Shown here piece by piece: positions 7,423 through 14,621 of a stretch of DNA of 64,000 nucleotides; position 1 is the stretch's first letter; each line of letters starts with the position of its first letter. This DNA is from Pseudomonas fluorescens (GTDB lineage Bacteria; Pseudomonadota; Gammaproteobacteria; Pseudomonadales; Pseudomonadaceae). The notes under the pieces were generated by a model. That model did no database searches, was not told where the DNA came from, and was given only the letters and a program-made list of their open reading frames with translations. The DNA is taken from positions 177,318 through 241,317 of the forward strand of contig NZ_MSDF01000017.1 in the NCBI RefSeq assembly GCF_002022275.1. The letters run 5' to 3'. A program made the position numbers and the translations under genes.

Positions 7423-8019
7423 ATGAGCAATGACGGCGTGAATGCAGGCCGGCGTCGCTTCTTGGTAGCAGCCACATCCGTGGTGGGTGCTGCAGGAGCG
7501 GTGGGGGCTGCGGTCCCGTTCGTGGGGTCATGGTTTCCCAGTGCCAAGGCGAAAGCCGCAGGTGCACCGGTGAAGGTGAATGTCAGCAAGATCGACCCAG
7601 GCCAGCAAATGATTGCTGAGTGGCGCGGTCAGCCCGTATTCATTGTTCGCCGTACCGAGGAAATCCTGGGGAATCTGAAGAAAATCGAGGGCCAGCTGTC
7701 TGACCCCGACTCGAAGAACTCCGACCAACCCGCTTACGTCGACAAGGAAGTTCGTTCGATCAAGCCAGAGATTTTACTGCTGATCGGTATCTGCACCCAC
7801 TTGGGTTGCTCGCCTACCTTCCGCCCGGAAGTGGCGCCTGCCGACCTTGGCAAAGACTGGGTTGGTGGCTATTTCTGCCCTTGTCACGGCTCTCACTACG
7901 ACCTCGCCGGCCGCGTCTACAAGTCGCAACCCGCCCCCTTGAACCTGCCAGTTCCGCCACATCACTACGAGACTGACGATGTCATTGTCATTGGCGTAAA
8001 CGAGGGGGAGAAAGCCTGA
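7423..8019 (+). CDS. petA: Ubiquinol-cytochrome c reductase, Rieske iron-sulfur subunit
   Basis: Carries the 2Fe-2S cluster of the bc1 complex and passes electrons from ubiquinol to cytochrome c1 on the periplasmic side. Of 198 residues, the N-terminus has twin arginines (GRRRFLVAA, about 9-17) followed by a hydrophobic segment, typical of Tat-dependent Rieske proteins that keep this segment as a membrane anchor. Cluster motifs are CTHLGC (Cys124, His126) and CPCHGS (Cys152, His155); Cys129 and Cys154 would form the disulfide. Its stop overlaps the petB start by one base (TGATG). Confidence 0.98.
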   Translation: MSNDGVNAGRRRFLVAATSVVGAAGAVGAAVPFVGSWFPSAKAKAAGAPVKVNVSKIDPGQQMIAEWRGQPVFIVRRTEEILGNLKKIEGQLSDPDSKNSDQPAYVDKEVRSIKPEILLLIGICTHLGCSPTFRPEVAPADLGKDWVGGYFCPCHGSHYDLAGRVYKSQPAPLNLPVPPHHYETDDVIVIGVNEGEKA

Positions 8020-9230
8020 TGAGCAAGTTCATGGATTGGGTGGATGCGCGTTTCCCCGCTACCAAAATGTGGGAAGACCACCTCAGCAAATATTACGCGC
8101 CAAAAAACTTCAACTTCTTCTACTTCTTCGGTTCCCTGGCACTGCTGGTGCTGGTCAACCAGATCGTCACTGGTGTCTGGCTGACGATGAGCTACACGCC
8201 GTCGGCGGAAGAGGCGTTCGCCTCCGTCGAGTACATCATGCGTGACGTCGAGTACGGCTCGATCCTGCGCCTGCTGCACTCCACCGGCGCGTCGGCGTTC
8301 TTCATCGTCGTCTATATGCATATGTTCCGTGGCCTGCTCTACGGTTCGTACCAGAAGCCGCGTGAACTGGTGTGGGTCTTCGGCATGCTGATCTACCTGG
8401 CGCTGATGGCCGAAGCCTTCATGGGTTATCTGCTGCCGTGGGGTCAGATGTCGTACTGGGGCGCCCAGGTGATCATCTCGCTGTTCGGTGCGATTCCGGT
8501 GATTGGCAACGACCTGACGCAGTGGATTCGCGGTGACTACCTGATTTCCGGCATCACCCTGAACCGCTTCTTTGCGCTGCACGTAGTGGCCCTGCCGATC
8601 GTGATTCTCGGCCTGGTGGTGCTGCACATCCTGGCGCTGCACGAAGTGGGTTCGAACAACCCGGACGGGGTGGACATCAAGAAGCACAAAGACGAAAACG
8701 GCATCCCGCTGGACGGCATTCCGTTCCATCCGTACTACACCGTGAAAGACATTGTCGGCGTGGTCGTGTTCTTGTTCGTGTTCTGCTCGATCGTGTTCTT
8801 TTTCCCGGAGATGGGGGGTTATTTCCTGGAGAAGCCTAACTTCGAACAGGCCAACGCCTTCAAGACACCTGAGCACATTGCCCCGGTCTGGTACTTCACG
8901 CCGTTCTACGCGATCTTGCGGGCGATCCCCGACAAGCTCATGGGCGTCATCGCCATGGGCGCGGCGATTGCGGTGCTGTTCGTGCTGCCCTGGCTCGACC
9001 GTAGCCCGGTCAAGTCCATGCGCTACAAGGGCTGGCTGAGCAAGATCTGGCTGTGGGTGTTCTGCATTTCGTTCGTGATTCTGGGTATTTTGGGCGTACT
9101 GGCGCCAACCCCTGAGCGCACGTTGCTGTCGCAGGTCTGCACCTTCCTGTACTTCGCCTACTTCATTCTGATGCCGTTCTATACCCGGCTCGAGAAGACC
9201 AAACCGGTACCGGAAAGGGTGACTGGCTGA
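8019..9230 (+). CDS. petB: Cytochrome b of the bc1 complex
   Basis: Eight-helix membrane subunit of 403 residues with both quinone sites. Haem ligands are His87/His101 in the second helix and His188/His203 in the fourth. The second pair has 14 residues between ligands, one more than in mitochondria and alphaproteobacteria. The Qo motif reads PVWY (residues 289-292) instead of the usual PEWY. The gene lies between petA and petC with one-base overlaps at both ends, so the three subunits are translationally coupled. Confidence 0.98.
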   Translation: MSKFMDWVDARFPATKMWEDHLSKYYAPKNFNFFYFFGSLALLVLVNQIVTGVWLTMSYTPSAEEAFASVEYIMRDVEYGSILRLLHSTGASAFFIVVYMHMFRGLLYGSYQKPRELVWVFGMLIYLALMAEAFMGYLLPWGQMSYWGAQVIISLFGAIPVIGNDLTQWIRGDYLISGITLNRFFALHVVALPIVILGLVVLHILALHEVGSNNPDGVDIKKHKDENGIPLDGIPFHPYYTVKDIVGVVVFLFVFCSIVFFFPEMGGYFLEKPNFEQANAFKTPEHIAPVWYFTPFYAILRAIPDKLMGVIAMGAAIAVLFVLPWLDRSPVKSMRYKGWLSKIWLWVFCISFVILGILGVLAPTPERTLLSQVCTFLYFAYFILMPFYTRLEKTKPVPERVTG

Positions 9231-10009
9231 TGAAAAAATTATTCGTAGCATTGATGCTTGCGGCTCTGCCGCTACTGTCCTTCGCCGCCGAGCATGGTCC
9301 GGAACTGGAAAAAGTCGATATCGACGTCTCCGACAAAGCCGCCATGCAGGATGGCCTGCGCACGTTCACCAACTATTGCATGGGCTGCCACAGCGCCAAG
9401 TTCCAGCGCTATGAGCGTGTGGCAGACGACCTGGGCATTCCCCATGACGTGATGCTCAGCCATTCGGTGTTCACCGGCGCCAAGATCGGCGACCACATGA
9501 CCATCGGCATGCAACCGGCCGACGCCAAGACCTGGTTCGGGGCTGCACCGCCGGACCTGACCCTGGTGGCCCGTGTGCGCGGCACCGACTGGCTTTACGG
9601 TTACCTGAAATCCTTCTACGAAGACCCTGCGCGCCCGTATGGCGTGAACAACAAAGTCTTCCCGAACGTCGGTATGCCCAACGTTCTGGTCGGCCTGCAG
9701 GGGCGCCAAGTGGTAGGATGCAAGCAGGTTCAGGTCGTTGAAGACGGCAAGAAGCAATATGACCCGTTGACCGGTACGCCTTTGACCCATGAAGCGTGCG
9801 ATCAACTGACCATCGTGCCCAAGACCGGCACGCTGAATGAAGAGCAGTTCGACGAGAAGGTAAAAAATCTCGTGACCTTCCTGGCCTACTCGGCCAACCC
9901 GGTCAAACTGCAGCACCAGCGCATCGGTACGTACGTCTTGCTTTACCTGGCTTTCTTCTTCGTATTCGCCTATCTGCTCAAACGCGAATACTGGAAGGAT
10001 GTGCATTGA
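9230..10009 (+). CDS. petC: Cytochrome c1 of the bc1 complex
   Basis: Membrane-anchored c-type cytochrome taking electrons from the Rieske centre to soluble cytochrome c. Its 259 residues begin with a Sec signal peptide (MKKLFVALMLAALPLLSFA). The haem is attached at CMGCH (Cys50, Cys53, His54). A C-terminal membrane helix spans about residues 233-252, ending KREYW. It is last of petABC, and a long hairpin follows. Confidence 0.98.
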   Translation: MKKLFVALMLAALPLLSFAAEHGPELEKVDIDVSDKAAMQDGLRTFTNYCMGCHSAKFQRYERVADDLGIPHDVMLSHSVFTGAKIGDHMTIGMQPADAKTWFGAAPPDLTLVARVRGTDWLYGYLKSFYEDPARPYGVNNKVFPNVGMPNVLVGLQGRQVVGCKQVQVVEDGKKQYDPLTGTPLTHEACDQLTIVPKTGTLNEEQFDEKVKNLVTFLAYSANPVKLQHQRIGTYVLLYLAFFFVFAYLLKREYWKDVH

Positions 10010-10038
10010 TCCAACCGTAAGCAATTGCTGTTAATCTT

Positions 10039-10120
10039 GCGCGCCCAGCGGCATCTCTGAACACGTAGCGGTCGGGTTTTCCTGACGCTGCAGAGATGCT
10101 CTCTGGGCGCGCTCGTTTTT
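10039..10120 (+). terminator. Two-part hairpin terminator after petC
   Basis: GCGCGCCCAG (10039-10048) pairs with CTGGGCGCGC (10103-10112), and inside it GCATCTCTG (10051-10059) pairs with CAGAGATGC (10091-10099). The structure is followed by TCGTTTTT. It separates petABC from sspAB and is much larger than a usual terminator. Confidence 0.7.
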
Positions 10121-10157
10121 GAGCTTTCGATAATTTCAACAAGCGAGGAGGACCGCC

Positions 10158-10775
10158 ATGGGCGTGACCAACCGGTTGGCCTGTTACTCCGACCCCGCCG
10201 ACCACTATTCCCACCGAGTACGCATCGTGCTCGCAGAGAAGGGTGTCAGCGCAGAGATCATCAGTGTGGAGGCAGGTCGTCACCCGCCGAAACTGATCGA
10301 AGTGAACCCTTACGGCAGCTTGCCCACCCTGGTCGATCGTGACCTGGCGTTGTGGGAGTCAACCGTGGTGATGGAATACCTGGATGAGCGTTACCCGCAT
10401 CCGCCTTTGCTGCCGGTGTACCCGGTGGCGCGTGCCAACAGCCGCCTGCTGATCCATCGGATCCAGCGTGACTGGTGCGGGCTGGTGGATGTGATTCTGG
10501 ATTCACGCAGTAAAGAAGCGGCACGTGTGCAGGCGCGTAAGGAATTGCGCGAGAGCCTGACCGGTGTTTCGCCTTTGTTCGCCGATAAACCTTTTTTCCT
10601 CAGTGAGGAACAAAGCTTGGTGGATTGCTGCCTATTACCGATACTCTGGCGCTTGCCGATTCTCGGTATTGAACTGCCGCGGCCGGCCAAGCCGTTGCTT
10701 GATTACATGGAGCGCCAGTTTGCGCGTGAGGCTTTCCAGGCGAGTCTGTCTGGTGTCGAACGCGATATGCGCTAA
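10158..10775 (+). CDS. sspA: Stringent starvation protein A
   Basis: RNA-polymerase-associated protein with a glutathione-S-transferase fold, 205 residues. The thioredoxin-like N-terminal domain ([21 protein letters not shown]) has the expected [13 protein letters not shown] segment. SspA binds RNA polymerase with sigma-70 and alters transcription in starvation, acid stress and virulence. A strong GAGGAGG ribosome-binding site precedes the ATG at 10158. sspB follows after 17 bases. Confidence 0.97.
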   Translation: MGVTNRLACYSDPADHYSHRVRIVLAEKGVSAEIISVEAGRHPPKLIEVNPYGSLPTLVDRDLALWESTVVMEYLDERYPHPPLLPVYPVARANSRLLIHRIQRDWCGLVDVILDSRSKEAARVQARKELRESLTGVSPLFADKPFFLSEEQSLVDCCLLPILWRLPILGIELPRPAKPLLDYMERQFAREAFQASLSGVERDMR

Positions 10776-10792
10776 GGCTTAAGGAGCCGCTG

Positions 10793-11212
10793 ATGAACTC
10801 CAGTCGACCCTATTTGGTCCGCGCGCTCTATGAGTGGATTGTGGACAACGATTGCACCCCGCACATGCTGGTCAACTCTGAATTCCCCAAGGTTGACGTG
10901 CCGCAGGGTTTTGCCAGTGATGGCCAGATCGTGCTGAACGTATCACCCAGTGCCGTGCGCCACCTGCACATGGACAACGAAGCAGTCAGCTTCGAAGGAC
11001 GTTTCGGCGGCGTGCCGCACACGCTGTTCGTGCCGATTGGCGCCATCCTCGGCATTTATGCCCGGGAGAACGGCCAAGGCATGGTGTTTGATCTGGAGTC
11101 GCCTTTCGAGGAAGACGAAGCGATCGAAGGCGAAGGCGGTGATGACGTGCCGCCACCGGATGCCGAGCCACCGCGCCCCAGCGGTCGGCCGAGCCTGAAA
11201 GTGGTGAAGTAA
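10793..11212 (+). CDS. sspB: ClpXP specificity-enhancing factor SspB
   Basis: Adaptor of 139 residues that tethers ssrA-tagged proteins to ClpXP for degradation. The substrate-binding domain fills about residues 1-110. A variable acidic/proline-rich linker follows, then the short basic tail GRPSLKVVK, which matches the ClpX-binding tail of the family. It forms an operon with sspA and is followed by a terminator. Confidence 0.97.
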   Translation: MNSSRPYLVRALYEWIVDNDCTPHMLVNSEFPKVDVPQGFASDGQIVLNVSPSAVRHLHMDNEAVSFEGRFGGVPHTLFVPIGAILGIYARENGQGMVFDLESPFEEDEAIEGEGGDDVPPPDAEPPRPSGRPSLKVVK

Positions 11213-11243
11213 CCGGCTTTTACCTTCGGGTAAGCCTCAAAAG

Positions 11244-11272
11244 TGCCTCGGCCTGTGCCGGGGCATTTTTTT
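11244..11272 (+). terminator. Terminator of sspAB
   Basis: TGCCTCGGC and GCCGGGGCA form a stem around CTGT, followed by seven or more T residues. Confidence 0.85.
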
Positions 11273-11370
11273 GCGCGCTGGATGTGGATGAAAGTCGTGT
11301 CAGAACGGTGATCGTACAACCGCCATGGGCTATGATGCCCCCTCAAGTTCGCCGAGAAAAATGGATCATT

Positions 11371-12120
11371 ATGGATAACGCCAACACCGCCCCTCGTCTT
11401 CCCCGCAAGCGCCGCAGCCTTGCCCAGGAATTGGTCACGGTGTTGTCCGAGCAAATCCGCGACGGCCAGCTTAAACGCGGCGACAAACTGCCCACCGAGT
11501 CGGCGATCATGGACGCCCATGGCGTCAGCCGCACCGTGGTGCGTGAGGCCATCTCGCGCTTGCAGGCAGCGGGGCAGGTGGAAACCCGCCACGGTATCGG
11601 CACCTTTGTGTTGGACACGCCAAGCCCGAGCGGCTTCCGGATCGACCCGGCCACCGTGGTGACGTTGCGTGATGTGCTGGCAATTCTGGAGCTGCGGATC
11701 AGCCTGGAAGTGGAGTCCGCCGGGCTTGCTGCCTTGCGTCGCAGCGATGAACAACTGGCCGCCATGCGTGCTGCCCTCGACGCCCTGAATGAAAGCGCAG
11801 CGCACGCCGGCGATGCCGTGGCGTCAGACTTCGCGTTCCACCTGGAAATTGCGCTGTCCACCGGCAACCGCTACTTCACCGACATCATGACCCACCTGGG
11901 CACCAGCATCATTCCGCGTACCCGCCTGAATTCGGCGCGCCTGGCCCATGATGACCAGCAGCACTACATGGGCCGCCTGAGTCGCGAACACGAAGAGATT
12001 TACGAGGCGATTGCCCGCCAGGATTCGGACGCGGCACGCGCAGCCATGCGCCTGCACTTGACCAACAGCCGTGAGCGGCTGCGCCATGCCCATGAAGAGG
12101 CAGAGGCACAGCGCGGTTAA
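11371..12120 (+). CDS. FadR-family (GntR superfamily) regulator, probable galactarate regulator
   Basis: Transcription factor of 249 residues from the ATG at 11371. The winged HTH spans about residues 15-85 (LPTESAIMDAHGVSRTVVRE and QVETRHGIGTFV). A C-terminal FCD ligand domain spans about 100-235, with the Asp and His residues that bind a metal and an acidic ligand in this family. The frame is open upstream to 11284 without a better start. Members often respond to sugar acids. The galactarate genes start 1.5 kb downstream in the same direction, beyond an inserted phospholipase gene, so it is inferred to be their repressor. Confidence 0.88.
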   Translation: MDNANTAPRLPRKRRSLAQELVTVLSEQIRDGQLKRGDKLPTESAIMDAHGVSRTVVREAISRLQAAGQVETRHGIGTFVLDTPSPSGFRIDPATVVTLRDVLAILELRISLEVESAGLAALRRSDEQLAAMRAALDALNESAAHAGDAVASDFAFHLEIALSTGNRYFTDIMTHLGTSIIPRTRLNSARLAHDDQQHYMGRLSREHEEIYEAIARQDSDAARAAMRLHLTNSRERLRHAHEEAEAQRG

Positions 12121-12130
12121 AGTCAGGCGC

Positions 12131-12264
12131 GATCGTTCCCACGCTCCGCGTGGGAATGCCGCCCCGGACGCTCCGCGTCCTGAAGCCTGCGAATGGCTTG
12201 AGTCCAGCGCAAGGTGACGCGGAGCGTCACGGGATGCGTTCCCACGCAGAGCGTGGGAACGATC
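12131..12264. repeat. Palindromic repeat, family B copy 2
   Basis: Starts GATCGTTCCCACGCTCCGCG and ends with the near complement ACGCAGAGCGTGGGAACGATC. It is the longest copy, with an extra central segment between GACGCTCCGCGTC and GACGCGGAGCGTC. It lies between the FadR-type regulator and the convergent phospholipase gene. Confidence 0.88.
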
Positions 12265-12266
12265 AG

Positions 12267-13421
12267 TCAGGCAGGCTGGTTGGGCTTGTAGTCCTTGAGC
12301 AGCAAGTAAGTGCTCCATCCCCACCAATCATTGGTCCAGTGCTTGTCGTTCAGGTCATTCACGTCCTTGCGACGCAGCACCTTGTCTCCCTCCATCTTGA
12401 ACAGCGGCGAGAAGTTGTTCGCCGGATTCTGCGCTGCGTTCAAATCCGGCACATACAGTGGCGCCTTGAAGCTGGCCGGGGAGGGCGCCACGCCGCTGAT
12501 AAAGGTCTCGAAGACTTCATCCGCCGAGGCCTGTACCGCGCGTTTGACCATGGCACGGTTGTCCGCGTCGATGCTGTCGAAGTAGCGTTTATCCCCGTAG
12601 GCGTGCCATTGATCACCCAGGGCATTGCGCACCTTGAGCCCGAACTTGCTGTCTTCATCGTGCATGAAGCGGCTGACCAAAGAACCCAGTTCGCCCGGCG
12701 TCACCACAGCGGCCAATTGCTTACGCGGCACGCGCAAATGGCCGGCGGAAAATAGATCGGTCAAAAAGTGATCAGCGAAGCTGTTCATGGCGTAGGCCAA
12801 TTCCAGCGCCTGATCGGTGCCGGTTTGATGGGCGACGACTGCCTGCTGCAGCGCCGCCGTGTGGCCCGCCAGGTAGGCCGACAGCGCCCATTCGCCGAAG
12901 TGGTCGGCGTTGTCCGCGGCCAATTTCAAATAGCGCCCCAAGGGGATCAGCGCCGACACCGCGCTGCCACCGCCGGTAATGCGGTTCCACTCTTCCGACA
13001 ACGTATCACCCAGTGCGTCATAGGCTTCGTGGGGTTGTTTGCCATCCCTGATCGCCTGGTTGACTGCGTTGATCTCCTTTTGCATCACCGCGAGGATTTT
13101 CCCGGCTTCGTCCCGTGAAGCGGGCAACACTGCCAGCGAATTAAACGCTGCGGTAAAGCGTTTCACACGATCTGCCGGGGAGGCGCCGTCACTGATGGGC
13201 TGGCCCGGAATGCCATAGAAATCACCGCCCAGGGCGATCACTTGGCCGTACGTTAGCGCGAGCCCGTTGGGCAGGTGTAACTCGACTTGTCGTGCTGGGA
13301 TAGCCGGGGCGTCCTTGACGAAACGCAGCAGCGTATCGTCGCCAATGGCCGTGTGTTCCCCGCCTTCAAAGCGCAGGGTAGGTGGTTTTTTTTCGGGTGC
13401 AGCGAGTTCAAGACCTGACAT
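12267..13421 (-). CDS. Zinc-dependent phospholipase C-like protein behind an SOS box
   Basis: A 384-residue protein. The spacing of likely metal ligands follows clostridial alpha-toxin: GEHTAI (His23), GDFYG (Asp67), AGH (His187), HFLTDLFSAGH (His218, Asp222, His228, the same HxxxDxxxxxH spacing) and HAYGD (His273, Asp277, where alpha-toxin has HxxxE). There is no signal peptide, unlike secreted PLCs of this fold. From memory, unchecked, a phosphatidylcholine-hydrolysing PLC of about this size was described from P. fluorescens. The ribosome-binding site AAGGAG precedes the ATG. A promoter with a LexA box lies upstream. It splits the regulator from the galactarate genes, suggesting insertion. 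An S1/P1-nuclease-like role is the main alternative. Confidence 0.72.
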   Translation of the reverse strand: MSGLELAAPEKKPPTLRFEGGEHTAIGDDTLLRFVKDAPAIPARQVELHLPNGLALTYGQVIALGGDFYGIPGQPISDGASPADRVKRFTAAFNSLAVLPASRDEAGKILAVMQKEINAVNQAIRDGKQPHEAYDALGDTLSEEWNRITGGGSAVSALIPLGRYLKLAADNADHFGEWALSAYLAGHTAALQQAVVAHQTGTDQALELAYAMNSFADHFLTDLFSAGHLRVPRKQLAAVVTPGELGSLVSRFMHDEDSKFGLKVRNALGDQWHAYGDKRYFDSIDADNRAMVKRAVQASADEVFETFISGVAPSPASFKAPLYVPDLNAAQNPANNFSPLFKMEGDKVLRRKDVNDLNDKHWTNDWWGWSTYLLLKDYKPNQPA

Positions 13422-13436
13422 GTTAGCTCCTTGCTA

Positions 13437-13511
13437 TGTCGTAGGAATCTTCCGTAATAACTGTATGTATATACAGCTATGTCGAGCATAGAGGAATAAT
13501 TTCCTACGTCA
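13437..13511. repeat. 11-bp inverted repeat flanking the LexA box
   Basis: TGTCGTAGGAA (13437-13447) and TTCCTACGTCA (13501-13511) are inverted copies with one mismatch, about 53 bases apart. They bracket the LexA box, and the right arm includes most of the predicted -35 of the phospholipase promoter. They could be a second operator pair or remnants of an insertion. Confidence 0.45.
13461..13476 (-). promoter_or_regulatory. LexA (SOS) box upstream of the phospholipase gene
   Basis: CTGTATGTATATACAG fits the CTGT-N8-ACAG consensus exactly and is 14/16 palindromic with an AT-rich centre. It lies 40-55 bases before the phospholipase start codon, just downstream of the predicted -10 and so over the expected transcription start, where LexA would block transcription. 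Confidence 0.75.
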
Positions 13512-13512
13512 A
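13485..13512 (-). promoter_or_regulatory. Predicted sigma-70 promoter of the phospholipase gene
   Basis: On the minus strand TTGACG (13512-13507), a 16-bp spacer, then TATGCT (13490-13485). The LexA box begins 8 bases after the -10. Confidence 0.6.
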
Positions 13513-13561
13513 GAAACCCGATTTAAACGTCGCGCCAATCATGAAGGTCGATGAATTGCAG

Positions 13562-13589
13562 TTGACGAATCTATTTATAGTTGTACGAT
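13562..13589 (+). promoter_or_regulatory. Predicted promoter of the galactarate operon
   Basis: TTGACG (13562-13567), a 16-bp spacer, then TACGAT (13584-13589), about 70 bases before kdgD. A near-palindrome overlaps the -10. Confidence 0.5.
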
Positions 13590-13602
13590 GACGTACGACA
13601 TC
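13581..13602 (+). promoter_or_regulatory. Probable FadR-type operator before kdgD
   Basis: GATGACGTACGACATC (13587-13602) is a palindrome at 14 of 16 positions, centred on CGTACG. GTACGA also occurs twice in the same direction (13583 and 13592). The site overlaps the predicted -10 and start region of the kdgD promoter. Binding by the FadR-family protein at 11371-12120 is inferred. Confidence 0.5.
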
Positions 13603-13656
13603 AACAAACCAACAACAACCTTTCGACAGAAAGTCTTCGCCCAGGGTGTTCGAATA

Positions 13657-14568
13657 ATGAATCCACAAGAACTGAAGTCCATCCTCTCCCACGGTCTGCT
13701 GTCCTTTCCGGTGACCGATTTCAACGCCCAGGGTGACTTCCACCAGGCGGGCTACATCAAGCGTCTGGAATGGCTGGCCCCGTACGGCGCCACCGCCTTG
13801 TTCGCCGCCGGCGGCACCGGTGAGTTTTTCTCCCTGGCCGCCAGCGAATATTCCCAAGTGGTGAAGACCGCTGTTGATACCTGCGCCACCAGCGTGCCAA
13901 TCCTCGCCGGTGTGGGCGGTGCGACCCGCCAGGCTATCGAGTACGCCCAGGAAGCCGAACGCCTCGGCGCCAAAGGCCTGCTGCTGCTGCCGCACTACCT
14001 GACCGAAGCCAGCCAGGACGGCGTTGCCGCCCACGTGGAAGCAGTGTGCAAATCGGTGAAAATCGGCGTGGTGGTCTACAACCGCAACGTTTGCCGCCTG
14101 ACTGCGCCATTGCTGGAACGCCTGGCTGAGCGCTGCCCGAACCTGATCGGCTACAAAGACGGCCTGGGTGATATCGAGCTGATGGTGTCGATTCGCCGTC
14201 GCCTCGGCGACCGTTTTAGCTACCTCGGCGGCCTGCCGACTGCAGAGGTTTACGCCGCTGCCTACAAGGCCCTGGGCGTGCCGGTGTACTCCTCGGCGGT
14301 GTTCAACTTCATCCCGAAAACCGCGATGGACTTCTACCACGCAATCGCCCAGGACGATCACGCCACCGTAGGCAAGATCATCGACAACTTCTTCCTGCCT
14401 TACCTCGACATCCGTAACCGCAAGGCCGGTTATGCCGTGAGCATCGTCAAGGCGGGCGCGAAAATCGTCGGCTACGACGCAGGCCCGGTGCGCACCCCGT
14501 TGACCGACCTGCTGCCGGAAGAATACGAAGCCCTGGCCGCGCTGATCGACAAGCAAGGTCCGCAGTAA
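13657..14568 (+). CDS. kdgD: 5-dehydro-4-deoxyglucarate dehydratase
   Basis: Decarboxylating dehydratase turning 5-dehydro-4-deoxy-D-glucarate into 2,5-dioxopentanoate, CO2 and water. It belongs to the DHDPS/NAL class I aldolase superfamily and has the usual 303 residues from the ATG at 13657. The Schiff-base lysine is Lys167 ([10 protein letters not shown]) and the partner tyrosine Tyr141 (VVVYNRN). The loop [11 protein letters not shown] (about 50-60) is the carboxylate-binding motif region. It heads the galactarate cluster, directly after the probable operator. A hairpin follows before the dehydrogenase gene. Confidence 0.95.
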   Translation: MNPQELKSILSHGLLSFPVTDFNAQGDFHQAGYIKRLEWLAPYGATALFAAGGTGEFFSLAASEYSQVVKTAVDTCATSVPILAGVGGATRQAIEYAQEAERLGAKGLLLLPHYLTEASQDGVAAHVEAVCKSVKIGVVVYNRNVCRLTAPLLERLAERCPNLIGYKDGLGDIELMVSIRRRLGDRFSYLGGLPTAEVYAAAYKALGVPVYSSAVFNFIPKTAMDFYHAIAQDDHATVGKIIDNFFLPYLDIRNRKAGYAVSIVKAGAKIVGYDAGPVRTPLTDLLPEEYEALAALIDKQGPQ

Positions 14569-14577
14569 CTTATCAAC

Positions 14578-14605
14578 AAGGCCGCTGATCGCTCAGCGGC
14601 CTTTT
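14578..14605 (+). terminator. Intercistronic hairpin (attenuator-like) between kdgD and the dehydrogenase
   Basis: AAGGCCGCTGA and the complementary TCAGCGGCCTT form a stem of about 11 bp around TCGC, followed by TTTT. It lies inside an apparent operon and reaches to within 17 bases of the next start, so it could be a partial terminator or mRNA processing/stability element. Confidence 0.55.
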
Positions 14606-14621
14606 GCGTCAGGAGAGATTT

